A DNA stretch of 39,231 nucleotides from Sergeia podlipaevii (GCA_030849805.1 JASANZ010002049.1:1-39231), one strand, 5' to 3'. Counted from the stretch's first letter, positions 19,201 to 28,181 are shown. Made by a program: numbers and translations. Notes: generated by a model from the letters alone, not told the origin.

Positions 19201-21345
19201 CTAATGCAGCTCCTCTACCAGCGCACTACTGTCAACACTATTGTTGTTCTCATCCACGTACAGCTGCTTCTGAAGCATCAGATCTCTTCTGACGCCTGTA
19301 TCCATCTCAGCGAGCATCGCCTCCAGGTTGTCACGATGCTGACGACGCTTCGCATATTCCCTTCTCGCAAATCGCATGTATGTAAGCCCAACAATGATGC
19401 CGCACGCCAGTCCAACTACCGAGAGTACGACAAGAACAATAAATGTTGGCTGAAGGCACTTCTTACGACCAATGCACTGGGGCGAGCCATCCTTAGCCAC
19501 GCTCGAGTTCTTTGTCATGATCTCCCCAAACAGGAGGCGGTTCATAAAGATAACAGCAAGCATCTCGAAGAAAAAGAGACTGTTGTAGTGCTTTGAGATA
19601 TCAATACTGAAGATAGTTCGGGCAGTCAGCACCTCGCACGCGGCGTAAAAGCCGTTGGCAAGGCCGGCCAGCACCATAGGCAGAATAAGCGCGCCTTTAG
19701 GTACCACGAGGAAGAAAACGCACGAGAACAGGCCAAGCCCCGGAGCCACGATGTAGAACCACGTAATGGGCACTCGGTGCTCAGCAAGCGCCGACTGTGT
19801 GCCCACCTCAATGAAGGCCATGACGATACGTCCCACAGCGCTGCCAATACCTGTGATTGCCACGTACAAGGCAGGGCGTTGCTTATCGGTGGGATCCTCG
19901 CTGATGGCAAGATAGATCTGTGTGGTGTTCATCATAACCACATTGATCACTCCAGAAACGCAGAATCCGGTGATCCACATGCAAACCAACGTTGGACGGC
20001 GTACATTGTAAAAGAATCCGGTAGGGAACTGGGGAGATATCTTTTCCAAGTCAGCGGCCGCGTGAAGGGCGAGAATCACCTCTTCGCGAGTGTGCGGCTC
20101 AGGGGTTTCCTGAACGGTGTCAGACTTAAACATATTCTTAAGCTTGTAAAGCACATAGGAGCAGCGCTCACCGCACGTGTTTCCACAGGTCCTCTCGTCT
20201 TCCTCCTCGTTTTCTGCAGCTGTGTTGGGTTCCTGGTACGCAAGGTCATCGTGATCACCTGCTGGCTCGGCTGATTGGGCCTTCTTGCTTCCCTTCGAGG
20301 CCATCGCCACGTCCCCAGTTTCCAGCAGAGCGCCCTCTTCCTGCATCCCGGCACACTCATCGTACTCCCCTTCCTTTTCCTCCTCGTAGCGCTCACCTTC
20401 TTCACGATTGGCGATATCGTAGCCTGGCATCTGAATGTCCAGCCAGTTCCAAGGAAGGATAACAGCGAGAAGCAAGACGTAGAACACAATCATGATAATG
20501 GTGGGTGGGTTCTTCTGATGCATGGTAGGTTCCTTAATGAACACGAATACAATGGAACGGGTGAAGATAACAATGAAGAGGACACCCACCATAATAAATG
20601 CGATGATAAAGCGCTTCAGGGGAGCCTTGGCATCCATGTAGACCATCTGATACTTCGCTGCGCGCTGCATCTCATCCTCGGTGTAGTTCTTTAAGCGACG
20701 GCCTGTCATATGATAAGGAGGCAAGTAAATTACAATGAAAGCGATAATGCCGATAACGATTGACCACGACATCAGAAAGTACATGTAAATGTCATTTTGG
20801 CCATTAAAATACGTGCTGTAGAGCGTCGACACCACTGAACCACCGAGGCCAGTCATCGTCTTCATACACGCGATCACAAGGCCGCGATCAAGTGGAAACC
20901 AGCTTAGCACTGTAAGCACAGAGCCCATATCATACAGGGCGCAACCGAGATTGAGAACGGCGTTGATGATAGCGAGACCTCCGACGCTGTGCCCAATGCG
21001 GCCTTGAAACGTGAGTGAAAAAAGAAGGGTGCCAAGCACGTTTAAGATGATGCCCATTATAAAAATGGGCTTAGGGCCAAAGTAATCGTAAACTACACCA
21101 AAAGGGAAAGTGAAGTAGCCAATAACGATGCCAACTGTAGAGATAGTGGTAATATCATTCTGTGTGAAGTGGTAGTCTTGCTGGAACTTTTCAGTGAGCA
21201 GCGAGTAGGAATAGATAGCACTCACAGCAATGGAGCAGAACATGCCACACACCATCATGCTGAAGCGAGGAATGTTCGAAACGTGCTTTGGGGCCGTGAA
21301 GGTCTCCTTAAAGCCCATATGGCCAGTAGCCTCCCACCAAGACAT
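19201..21345 (-). CDS. Nodulin-like major facilitator superfamily transporter
   Basis: 714 residues, an integral membrane transporter of unknown substrate. The N-terminal half has six hydrophobic segments (about residues 28-225). An MFS motif-A-like loop follows the second: VYDYFGPKPIF (D-x-x-G-P-K-P). Two more segments lie at about 245-305. A long acidic cytosolic loop (about 310-420) contains a Cys cluster, CGNTCGERC. Five or so further segments fill the C-terminal half, and a polar tail of about 50 residues follows. The sequence ahead of the first membrane helix (WEATGHMGF, then PKHVSNIPRF) fits the Nodulin-like/MFS proteins common in trypanosomatid genomes. The ATG at 21345 directly abuts the only AG after a long pyrimidine tract. 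The insertion loop suggests regulation or protein contacts; I cannot assign a ligand. Confidence 0.88.
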   Translation of the reverse strand: MSWWEATGHMGFKETFTAPKHVSNIPRFSMMVCGMFCSIAVSAIYSYSLLTEKFQQDYHFTQNDITTISTVGIVIGYFTFPFGVVYDYFGPKPIFIMGIILNVLGTLLFSLTFQGRIGHSVGGLAIINAVLNLGCALYDMGSVLTVLSWFPLDRGLVIACMKTMTGLGGSVVSTLYSTYFNGQNDIYMYFLMSWSIVIGIIAFIVIYLPPYHMTGRRLKNYTEDEMQRAAKYQMVYMDAKAPLKRFIIAFIMVGVLFIVIFTRSIVFVFIKEPTMHQKNPPTIIMIVFYVLLLAVILPWNWLDIQMPGYDIANREEGERYEEEKEGEYDECAGMQEEGALLETGDVAMASKGSKKAQSAEPAGDHDDLAYQEPNTAAENEEEDERTCGNTCGERCSYVLYKLKNMFKSDTVQETPEPHTREEVILALHAAADLEKISPQFPTGFFYNVRRPTLVCMWITGFCVSGVINVVMMNTTQIYLAISEDPTDKQRPALYVAITGIGSAVGRIVMAFIEVGTQSALAEHRVPITWFYIVAPGLGLFSCVFFLVVPKGALILPMVLAGLANGFYAACEVLTARTIFSIDISKHYNSLFFFEMLAVIFMNRLLFGEIMTKNSSVAKDGSPQCIGRKKCLQPTFIVLVVLSVVGLACGIIVGLTYMRFARREYAKRRQHRDNLEAMLAEMDTGVRRDLMLQKQLYVDENNNSVDSSALVEELH

Positions 21346-21347
21346 CT
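21346..21347 (-). promoter_or_regulatory. Predicted spliced-leader acceptor touching the MFS start codon
   Basis: The coding strand has a T-rich, AG-free stretch of 72 nt (21348-21419) ending in CGCAG at 21346-21347, directly followed by ATG. If used, the mRNA has no 5' UTR beyond the spliced leader. Confidence 0.55.
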
Positions 21348-21656
21348 GCGGTGTTTTGTGAAGTTACGAGCACAAAAAAGAATGAAAACAAAAAAAATAC
21401 GCAAAAAGACAAATCAGAACTCACGTTCTGTAGAAAAATATAAAATAAAATAAAATAAGAAAGAAAGTGTATAAGGAAATAGAAGGCATTGTCCAAGAGA
21501 GGATTATATGAATGCAGTTGCAGTCTGGCAGTTGCAGCAGTGCACTCATAATGAACAGGTCGGCAACAACAACAAAAATAATAACACAATGTAGCTGCTT
21601 GCTAAAATAGAAGTTTCTCTCATTTCTTCTTGAACACAAAGTGCCATGTAAACTAG

Positions 21657-21689
21657 TCATTAAATAGTCGTTAAATAATCGTTAAATAG
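21657..21689. repeat. Three tandem 11-bp units
   Basis: Units TCATTAAATAG, TCGTTAAATAA and TCGTTAAATAG lie end to end. On the RNA strand each contains UAUUUAA, resembling an AU-rich element. They lie in the 3' UTR of the LRR gene at 21789-24230, about 100 nt past its stop. Confidence 0.85.
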
Positions 21690-21750
21690 TGATCTTCTTC
21701 CCTTTTTTTTAAAGCAATGAGCGAAGCCACGTGCTGTAATAGATCAAGCA

Positions 21751-21772
21751 CGCACACACACACACACACACA
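21751..21772. repeat. (CA)n microsatellite
   Basis: About eleven CA units just beyond the stop codon of the LRR gene at 21789-24230, (TG)n in the transcript. Confidence 0.8.
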
Positions 21773-21788
21773 GAGGCATTTGCACCTA

Positions 21789-24230
21789 CTATATCATGAC
21801 AGTAACTCCATGGCTACGCAGCGCAGCACACGCGCCATCTATGGCCTCTTGAGCATCCCAGTGATCACCCGCTTCATCACTCGCGGAGGAAGCACTCACG
21901 CATCCCGAAAGATCCATGTACTGAAGAGAAGGCAGTTCAGCTGACTTCTCCAGTATCCGCAATACCACGTCTGGCTCCTCGGGGACATTGCCATCAATAC
22001 ACACTACCCGAAGCGCGGGCAAGTCTGCCAGCGCCTCAGCCAGCGCCTCCAACCCAAGTGTCTGAACGTGACTGTGCGAGAGCTGCAGAGTCTCTAACTC
22101 CTTCATGTCACGCAGCACTCCGTCACTGCTCGCGGTGGCAGCCGCGCTATTAGACATGCCATCACACAGAGTGGACAGACCGAGATCCCCGAGCCCGGTA
22201 AAAGCGAGGTCAAGTGAGTGGAGGTTGGTGCAGCACGCGAGTAGTGACGCGAGTGCGTCTACGCTAGCGACAGAGGAGAAGAGAGGATTGGCACTGAATG
22301 ACAAGTAACGCAGCAGCGGCAGGGCAAGATGCCGCGAGCCGGTTGGTACTGCTCCCTCCTTCTGTTCCTGTAGGGTAGTGATGCCTCTCACAAAAGCAAG
22401 AAAGTTTTCGTCTGGGATCGACGCATCGCTCAGGTCTAGCACCTGCAGCAAGCAACACTTCCTCAGCGCATCTCCAAGTGCCATAAACGCCTCTGGAGCG
22501 CTCGCTATCTTGCGAGGTGGGGTGCGTGTTGAACCCCCACGCGCTGCAATCCCGGTAAGACCCTCAGGCCCCTTGTACCGTGTCCTGCCTGTCTCTCTGT
22601 CACGCCGGTCCAGTTCAAAGGAGGTTGGCACTTTCCCCTCCTCCCTAGCGCTGCCTTTCATGTAGGCCGGATCATAAGCAAAGAGACGAAGATCGTCCTC
22701 ACCTGCCGCCCCATCCTTCTTACTGCCTTCCTCAACGATGCTGGTGCCGCCGGTAACGCTCAGCGCAACATTCCTCATGTCATTCCCGCCCATACGAAGA
22801 ACCCGCAGGGCAGGCAGTTGAGTCATGCCAAGAGCGAGATGGGGCAGGCTGAGGCAGGTGAGACGACAGCGGGTGATGTCTAGCTCTTGCAGAGAGGAGC
22901 CCCACCTCTCTACATGCGCCAGCAACGCAACAAGGCCAACATCCCCAATGCGGTTGGATCGCAGACTGAGGGAACGAAGCTGCGGTAGACCAGTGAGGGC
23001 AGCCGCCAACTCTCCTGCTGACGTTGCCGCGCCAGTGAGGCCGCAGTGCCGCAGGTCTAATGTATGTAGCTGTGGGCAGTGAGGGAGGCACGCAGAAAGA
23101 TGGCCTACTGCTTCTGTGGTGAGAAGGTTCCCCGCAAGCACAAGTTCCTCCAGACATTCGCAACAGTCACTGTTACAACATAGTGCCCCCTTAACCTCCT
23201 CCCCCTCCCTTGTACTCACGGCATCAAGGCGGAGTTGCTGCAGGGCACCGGCCCCTAGCTGGCACTGCGCAAGACCAAGTTTGCGGAGATGCGTCCAGCC
23301 CCCAACGCCTTCCCGCAGCGCGCTCAGCAACTCAATGCAGCGCAGGTCACCAAGGTTGGTGTAGCCAAGATCCAGCTCCATGAGAGCGGTTAGCTGTGAC
23401 ACTAGACCATGCTCGATAAGTGGACCTCGCTCCAGGAACGCACGCATGCCGGCAAGTTGTAACCTGCTGAGTGTGCGTGCCGATCGCATCACGCCAAGTG
23501 CGAGCTGCTGCAGCGTGTCAGCCCTGCAATAGCGCAGGTGAAGGTACTCAAGACTGACAGCGGAGAGGGAAGGCAGTCGCTGAAGAGCGGCAGCAAGCTC
23601 AGCAGCAACTGTGTTTCCCCAAGGCGTTTCGGCTGCAAGACTGGAGTCGACGGCTGACACCGTGAGTTCGCACAGTGCAGGGCAGGAGGAAGCACTCAAA
23701 GCTTCGAACACGGGCCGCAGCACAGAGAGACTCTCCCCACAATCAACGGCGCTTTCATCTCCTAAAATATGCTTTCCCCAATTTCTCCCTGCGTGACGAC
23801 GCTCAACATTTGCGTCCGCTGCCAGTGCTGCGACGTCCACATCAAAACGCAAAGTGGACACCCTACTGGCAAACTGAGGCGTGATCAGAAGGGCTGCCGC
23901 CGCCTCAACAGCATCCTGCGAGGCCAGCACCAATGTAAGCCTCTGCACCACGGATGCAGTGCATGCCAGCGCCGCCCCCACCTTCCCTGTCAGCGCCTTG
24001 CTCTCATGTGTTGATGGACACCAGCCGGCACCTACTGCGTGCCTCTGCACAGCAGCAAAGTCTAGATGCCATTCGTGATCCTGGCGGCACCCATGTCTTG
24101 CTGCATCGATAAAGGCTGCACTTGAACTGGCTCTGCGTGCGGCATCCTCAAGGGTCCACAGCGACCGAGCTGGAGACCATGCAGAGAAAAAAGCAGCGGC
24201 CCTTTGATTCAAAGATAGACGACTGCGCAT
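21789..24230 (-). CDS. RNI-type leucine-rich-repeat protein
   Basis: 813 residues. The N-terminal about 50 residues are rich in Arg, Ser and Ala with little acid (MRSRLSLNQRAAAFF), which could be a mitochondrial presequence but is not decisive. From about residue 100 to the end the protein is leucine-rich repeats of the ribonuclease-inhibitor kind, roughly a dozen, with patterns such as LMELDLGYTNLGDL, LHTLDLRHCGLTGA, LRSLSLRSNRIGDVGL, LHSLDLAFTGLGDLGL and LQYMDLSGC. A polar linker (about 500-580) splits the solenoid into two blocks. No catalytic or membrane part is visible, so it is a likely binding scaffold with unknown partner. The ATG at 24230 sits immediately after an AG. Confidence 0.85.
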   Translation of the reverse strand: MRSRLSLNQRAAAFFSAWSPARSLWTLEDAARRASSSAAFIDAARHGCRQDHEWHLDFAAVQRHAVGAGWCPSTHESKALTGKVGAALACTASVVQRLTLVLASQDAVEAAAALLITPQFASRVSTLRFDVDVAALAADANVERRHAGRNWGKHILGDESAVDCGESLSVLRPVFEALSASSCPALCELTVSAVDSSLAAETPWGNTVAAELAAALQRLPSLSAVSLEYLHLRYCRADTLQQLALGVMRSARTLSRLQLAGMRAFLERGPLIEHGLVSQLTALMELDLGYTNLGDLRCIELLSALREGVGGWTHLRKLGLAQCQLGAGALQQLRLDAVSTREGEEVKGALCCNSDCCECLEELVLAGNLLTTEAVGHLSACLPHCPQLHTLDLRHCGLTGAATSAGELAAALTGLPQLRSLSLRSNRIGDVGLVALLAHVERWGSSLQELDITRCRLTCLSLPHLALGMTQLPALRVLRMGGNDMRNVALSVTGGTSIVEEGSKKDGAAGEDDLRLFAYDPAYMKGSAREEGKVPTSFELDRRDRETGRTRYKGPEGLTGIAARGGSTRTPPRKIASAPEAFMALGDALRKCCLLQVLDLSDASIPDENFLAFVRGITTLQEQKEGAVPTGSRHLALPLLRYLSFSANPLFSSVASVDALASLLACCTNLHSLDLAFTGLGDLGLSTLCDGMSNSAAATASSDGVLRDMKELETLQLSHSHVQTLGLEALAEALADLPALRVVCIDGNVPEEPDVVLRILEKSAELPSLQYMDLSGCVSASSASDEAGDHWDAQEAIDGACAALRSHGVTVMI

Positions 24231-24235
24231 CTGCT
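24231..24235 (-). promoter_or_regulatory. Predicted spliced-leader acceptor(s) at the LRR start codon
   Basis: The coding strand reads TTTTAGCAGATG: AGs at 24234-24235 and 24231-24232, the second touching the ATG. The preceding 40 nt are T/C-rich but broken by purines. The implied 5' UTR is 0-3 nt. Confidence 0.4.
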
Positions 24236-24590
24236 AAAAGCATGTGAATATAATGAAAATGGGGTGAGCATACGGATGAGCTAGTAGTAGCGATATTACT
24301 AGTATGAGCAAGCTGCTTACATGCTTGCAAAGGTGAATACATCGTAGAACCAAGACAAAAAAAGAAGATAGAGAGGAGAAGTATTTTCGGTGTTGGCATG
24401 TAATGCATCTATACCTACGACTTCAAGCATACAGTCATTTTTTTGTTTGTCATTTTGAATTCGGTGCTTTTTTCTTCATAAAAAAAGAGGGGGGAAAGAG
24501 GACCCCCCACTCTATAATGCAAACGTACACACAGAAGGTTCATATGCGGAAAGAGAACCTCTTCATCCTCCTCCCCCGAAGTCAAAGTTT
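24231..24590. other. Intergenic spacer
   Basis: This holds the acceptor region of the LRR gene and the short 3' UTR of the pseudokinase gene. It includes A-runs near 24356 and 24479 and a T-run near 24438. Nothing else is recognised. Confidence 0.55.
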
Positions 24591-25637
24591 CTACTTCATA
24601 AAAGGGTGCTGCAGGACCTCCTCCACAGTAAGGCGTGTCGCGCAGTCGACGCGAAGCATGTTACGCACAACATCCTTGGCAAGCGGATCGCCAATCCCCT
24701 TGTACGCAGGATGTTCCTCAAGGGTGCGCTCAGCAGCGCAGATGCAGCGGAACAGCTCCTCATCACCGGCGTCGGAGTCAAAGGGAAAGGCACCAGTGAG
24801 GAGAGCGAAGAGTACCACGCCGGCTGCCCACACATCTACCCCTCGACCCTCGTAGGGCACCCCACGCACTACCTCTGGCGCCGCATAGTGTTTCGACCCA
24901 CAGCACAGCTCTAACAAGCCATCTTTGCGCGTAGCATCACGAGTGCTTGTGGCGGCGGCAGCAGCAGTATCCCCATCAGAGCTGCTATTGTTGGTGCCAC
25001 TGCGTGGGAGAACAGCACACATGCCAAGACCTCCCAGACGCACAGCGTTTTCCTTGTCAAGAAAAATATTCTCTAGTTTTATGTTGCGATGCGCCATGCG
25101 ACAATCCTTGTGTGAGTAAAGTACCGCCTCCATCAACTCACGCAGGATACGCGCCGCCACCCTCGCGGGGAGACCACGATACTCTATCCCACTACTGTTT
25201 CCGCTGCTGTTGTTGCCCGTGCTGCTGCTACTACTTCCTGCTCGTGGACCGTGCCCGATTCCGCTAGTGTCCACACTCCTCGTGTATGCCTCCATCGCGT
25301 CAAATAAATCACCCCCACAGTAGCAGCACTCAATCACGTACAAGTCAGACTTGGTGGCAAAGGGCTCCATCATCCTCACAATGTGAGGGTGCGTGGTCAC
25401 TCGGGAGGCAAGTACCGCACGCTCTACCATGTGGCGGTGCTCCTCGCTCCGCCGTAAGAAATCCAATGCGTAGACACGCACAATGACATCCTCCTCTCCT
25501 GCCTTGGCAAGGAAGGTGTCGTGCGAGAGTGCACTGCGCACATGCCGCACGAATGTGTAACCCGCCATGGGGGGTGGAAGATGATGGCTCGCGCTTATCT
25601 CATCGCTCTCGTCATTCAGTAGTTTGACGCCCTCCAT
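24591..25637 (-). CDS. Protein kinase-fold pseudokinase
   Basis: 348 residues with the outline of a CAMK/SNF1-type kinase domain filling residues about 24-348. Conserved scaffold parts are present: HPHIVRMMEPF, the hinge YVIECCYCGGDLFD, YAAPEVVRGVPYEGRGVDVWAAGVVLFALLTGAFPFD and a C-lobe end ATRLTVEEVLQHPFM. The catalytic elements are all altered. The glycine loop has no glycines (FVRHVRSALSHDTFLA), the VAIK lysine is Arg (residue 54), the HRD aspartate is Asn (HRN, residue 185; codon 25083-25085) and DFG is GLG (residues 203-205). Phosphotransfer is therefore unlikely; a scaffold or allosteric role is inferred. A Ser/Asn-rich insertion precedes the catalytic loop and another follows the GLG. 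The start is ATG 25637; the longer frame begins at GTG. Confidence 0.88.
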   Translation of the reverse strand: MEGVKLLNDESDEISASHHLPPPMAGYTFVRHVRSALSHDTFLAKAGEEDVIVRVYALDFLRRSEEHRHMVERAVLASRVTTHPHIVRMMEPFATKSDLYVIECCYCGGDLFDAMEAYTRSVDTSGIGHGPRAGSSSSSTGNNSSGNSSGIEYRGLPARVAARILRELMEAVLYSHKDCRMAHRNIKLENIFLDKENAVRLGGLGMCAVLPRSGTNNSSSDGDTAAAAATSTRDATRKDGLLELCCGSKHYAAPEVVRGVPYEGRGVDVWAAGVVLFALLTGAFPFDSDAGDEELFRCICAAERTLEEHPAYKGIGDPLAKDVVRNMLRVDCATRLTVEEVLQHPFMK

Positions 25638-26168
25638 CCTTCCCTCCGTGTCTCTCGTCGATACAAAAACTCTCAACGTGCGTCTGTTGATAATCTTTCT
25701 ATAGCAAACAATGTCCCGTCTTGATGGAAGCACCCTCTAGCTAGCAATGCGGTGCTTCCGCGCTCTTCTATATTGAACACACAGCAACTCTATTGCTTAA
25801 CGATGATGATAGGAAGAAGAGAGGACAGAAGAGGAAGAAGAGGAAAAAAAACTTATGTATGAAGGCTTTGAATATACGACTGAGCTCAGATGCAGCTGAA
25901 AATAGGGGTCCTCGCAGCGCAAAGCACATATTACAAAGTACATTGAGCCTCGGGAGAACAGTAATGGAAGACAGGGAAAGACGTTTAAGTGTATGTGTAT
26001 GTGTATGTAATGCATAGATCTGTCACGACAGCTCCTCATGTCTGTCCAACGCAACCGCCTGCGCCACCTCTTCCCCACCTTTTGTGCCGCCTCGCCAACC
26101 ACCACTTCCCGCAGTCACTCACTCTTTCTTTCTCCCCATCCCACTTCCCACTCGGCATATCTAACATC
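25638..26168. other. Intergenic spacer with a GC-richer segment
   Basis: This contains the pseudokinase 5' UTR and the 3' UTR of the gene at 26169-28181. The part next to that stop codon (about 26019-26168) is C/T-rich on the plus strand, hence G/A-rich in the RNA, and more GC-rich than other spacers. I see no supported gene in it. Confidence 0.5.
25796..25797 (-). promoter_or_regulatory. Predicted spliced-leader acceptor for the pseudokinase gene
   Basis: A strong pyrimidine tract on the coding strand (25811-25851) is followed by the first AGs at about 25796-25800. The implied 5' UTR is about 158 nt. Confidence 0.5.
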
Positions 26169-28181
26169 CTACCAGGACTGCTTGGGCCGAGATTCACGTC
26201 GTGACTCTACCTTGTGCAGTAACGAAGTAGGTATGTACACGTTCTTACGCGTGGTACCCACGACGAAGTCAGAAGCACTGTCCTTCATGTCCAACAAGGA
26301 GATATGCCTCGGTTTCATCTCAATGACCTCGACGATGAGGTCGCGCTCAGTGGCTGGACATCCTCCCGCCTGCAGCTCCCCCAGTCGCTGCATAAAGAAG
26401 CGACGGGTAAAGGGCATCACGTAGCTGCCCTTGGCCAGCACGGCCGCCCATACGTATTGTAGAGCAGACAGACGGCTAGCAGAATCTGCTATCATCGAGG
26501 ATCCCATGAGAGCCTCTTGTAGCGATATGGGGGACGCTCTGCACCCCAGTTCATCCCAGTGTTTAATCGTAGTCAGAACTTGCTCTGGGGCGTAATGTCG
26601 TAGCAATCGCATGTATGTTGCCCGTAAAAAGTCGTCCATGAGTGTTGGGTCAAGATGACCATCCACCAGCCTCTTTGCCTTCAGAGCGGCCTCTGGTGAG
26701 GCAAACATGCAGCAGAGCAGAAAGGCCCGCCACTCCACCGCACCCCATTCGATAGAGCGCGCCTTGGAGAGCTCATAGAACTGAAAGGCACGTGCGCTCC
26801 AGTCGCTATTCTGCGGCAGCTCTCTGCACTCTTCCAGCTCTCCCTTCTGCCGCCGCGCCATCTGTAAGGCTGGGCAGGACCGCTGATGGGGCGGCGTGCG
26901 CTGCCAGCAGTAGACGTTCACGTTTCTGTGGTTATAGGGCTCGCCGCAGATCGGACACGGCTTGCCCCCACCGGAACGCCCATAGTAAAACATCAGACGG
27001 CTCATGTCGGGGGTGGCCAGAACGCACTGTGGCAGTGCAACTCGCCAGCGCATAAAGAGCTCGGGCACGTTGGGGTAGTTCAGCGCACACGCCAGCTGCA
27101 TTAACTTCGCGGTGCTGCTCTCTGCAACATCAATACCGCACGCACACGAGTCCTCCATCACCGCCACCATCTTCTCTACGTTGTCAGTGGCAAAATAGTA
27201 GTCGATAAGGCGGTAAAGAACGCTAAAAACCGGCCTCGATGGGATATCTCTCCGCATGAGCTCGAGCACCTCCTCCATCACTGCGTCGCACTGTAGAACG
27301 CACTCGTCAAAGTCAATACACCGGTCGCTCCCCACCACCCACTCCACAACAATGCCGTCTCGCTTGGTGAAGGACGGCGGAAATGAGGCTCTGTAGAGGT
27401 TTTGCCGGTCAAAGGCCCCAACAATCATCGTCAAAAGAAAGATGATGCGGGCGTAGAGCACGTGATCAAACACTAGCCTGTCTTCCTGGCACCACAATAT
27501 AAGCTCCCTAATGTGTGCCGTACCAGCCGTCACTAGGTGCGGCGTGCGACCCTCAAGGCTAAAGGTGCTGGATATCCATTGCCGAATTATTGTGAAGCCT
27601 TCAGCGGCAAACGTGCGTGTGAGCACAAAGCCAAGCTTCCTAAATTTCTGCACACAGTCAAACCACTCGTACATGCACTGAGTGCGTGGCGCAATACTTG
27701 TGAGGGTCTGCAGTGTATGCACGCGGAACCCGTGCCCATTCAAAACATCAAAGCACAAGTGGTGTCTATACACCAGCCGCTCCAGTATCTTCCGCACCTC
27801 TGCGCTGCTCTTGGCCGCCAGCAAGAGGGCTGTGATCTCCTCCGTGTTGGTGGCTGGTGCAGCTCCCTGCAGTATCTCCACAAGTTTAGCGTCGCATTCC
27901 TCTTTGACACTAGGCTGCCCTTGCTCCTGCTGTTGGGCAACACTCGCATCACTACTCACGCCTACGTCGTTCTTCATTTCAAGCGCTGCGGCTGCGGCTG
28001 CAGGATCTATCGGGGCATCAGCACTTGAAGCATGGCTTGTGCTACACTGCCGTATCGGTGCCACAAGCGCGACTACGCTGGCAAAGCATAAAGACTGTGC
28101 CGTAACGGTGGTTGCGTGCATAAAGTACAACGTACGGCCGCACATCGCGCCAAGCACGCGACAAGATGAGAGACGCAACAT
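26169..28181 (-). CDS. Putative mitochondrial protein with helical repeats and a CxxC zinc-binding motif
   Basis: 670 residues, family not recognised. The N-terminus (about 1-45: MLRLSSCRVLGAMCGRTLYF and onward) is rich in Arg, Ser, Cys and hydrophobics without acids, typical of a mitochondrial presequence, and a polar linker follows. Most of the rest is helix pairs that resemble degenerate PPR or TPR units (for example SVLYRLIDYYFATDNVEKMVAVME and RLLRHYAPEQVLTTIKHWDELGC). At about 405-440 a Cys-rich insert, CPICGEPYNHRNVNVYC followed by SCPAL, looks like a small zinc finger. Trypanosomatid mitochondria use many PPR-type proteins in ribosomes and RNA processing, so such a role is a reasonable inference, not shown. 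In-frame ATGs at residues 13 and 21 are alternative starts. Confidence 0.75.
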   Translation of the reverse strand: MLRLSSCRVLGAMCGRTLYFMHATTVTAQSLCFASVVALVAPIRQCSTSHASSADAPIDPAAAAAALEMKNDVGVSSDASVAQQQEQGQPSVKEECDAKLVEILQGAAPATNTEEITALLLAAKSSAEVRKILERLVYRHHLCFDVLNGHGFRVHTLQTLTSIAPRTQCMYEWFDCVQKFRKLGFVLTRTFAAEGFTIIRQWISSTFSLEGRTPHLVTAGTAHIRELILWCQEDRLVFDHVLYARIIFLLTMIVGAFDRQNLYRASFPPSFTKRDGIVVEWVVGSDRCIDFDECVLQCDAVMEEVLELMRRDIPSRPVFSVLYRLIDYYFATDNVEKMVAVMEDSCACGIDVAESSTAKLMQLACALNYPNVPELFMRWRVALPQCVLATPDMSRLMFYYGRSGGGKPCPICGEPYNHRNVNVYCWQRTPPHQRSCPALQMARRQKGELEECRELPQNSDWSARAFQFYELSKARSIEWGAVEWRAFLLCCMFASPEAALKAKRLVDGHLDPTLMDDFLRATYMRLLRHYAPEQVLTTIKHWDELGCRASPISLQEALMGSSMIADSASRLSALQYVWAAVLAKGSYVMPFTRRFFMQRLGELQAGGCPATERDLIVEVIEMKPRHISLLDMKDSASDFVVGTTRKNVYIPTSLLHKVESRRESRPKQSW

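Larger units (their letters stand above)
21346..21788. other. Intergenic spacer
   Basis: This contains the transporter's acceptor region and the 3' UTR of the LRR gene at 21789-24230. It has a (TAAAA)n patch at about 21436-21457, a triplicated 11-mer at 21657-21689 and a (CA)n run at about 21751-21772. No RNA or protein gene is recognised. Confidence 0.6.

Noticed and set aside
21789..24230. Mitochondrial targeting of the 813-residue LRR protein
   Set aside because: The Arg/Ser-rich N-terminus is suggestive only; no cleavage site or family knowledge supports it, so it is mentioned but not called.
25638..25733. 32-codon N-terminal extension of the pseudokinase
   Set aside because: It begins at GTG and has no ATG. 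The first in-frame ATG is at 25637.
26100..26160. Possible G-quadruplex in the RNA sense (runs of G near 26130-26155)
   Set aside because: Only three closely spaced G-runs of three or more; the fourth is over 20 nt away.
26038..26424. 128-residue plus-strand frame overlapping the 3' end of the putative mitochondrial protein gene
   Set aside because: It is Ser/His/Pro-rich, on the wrong strand for the cluster and overlaps a longer, better-supported gene.
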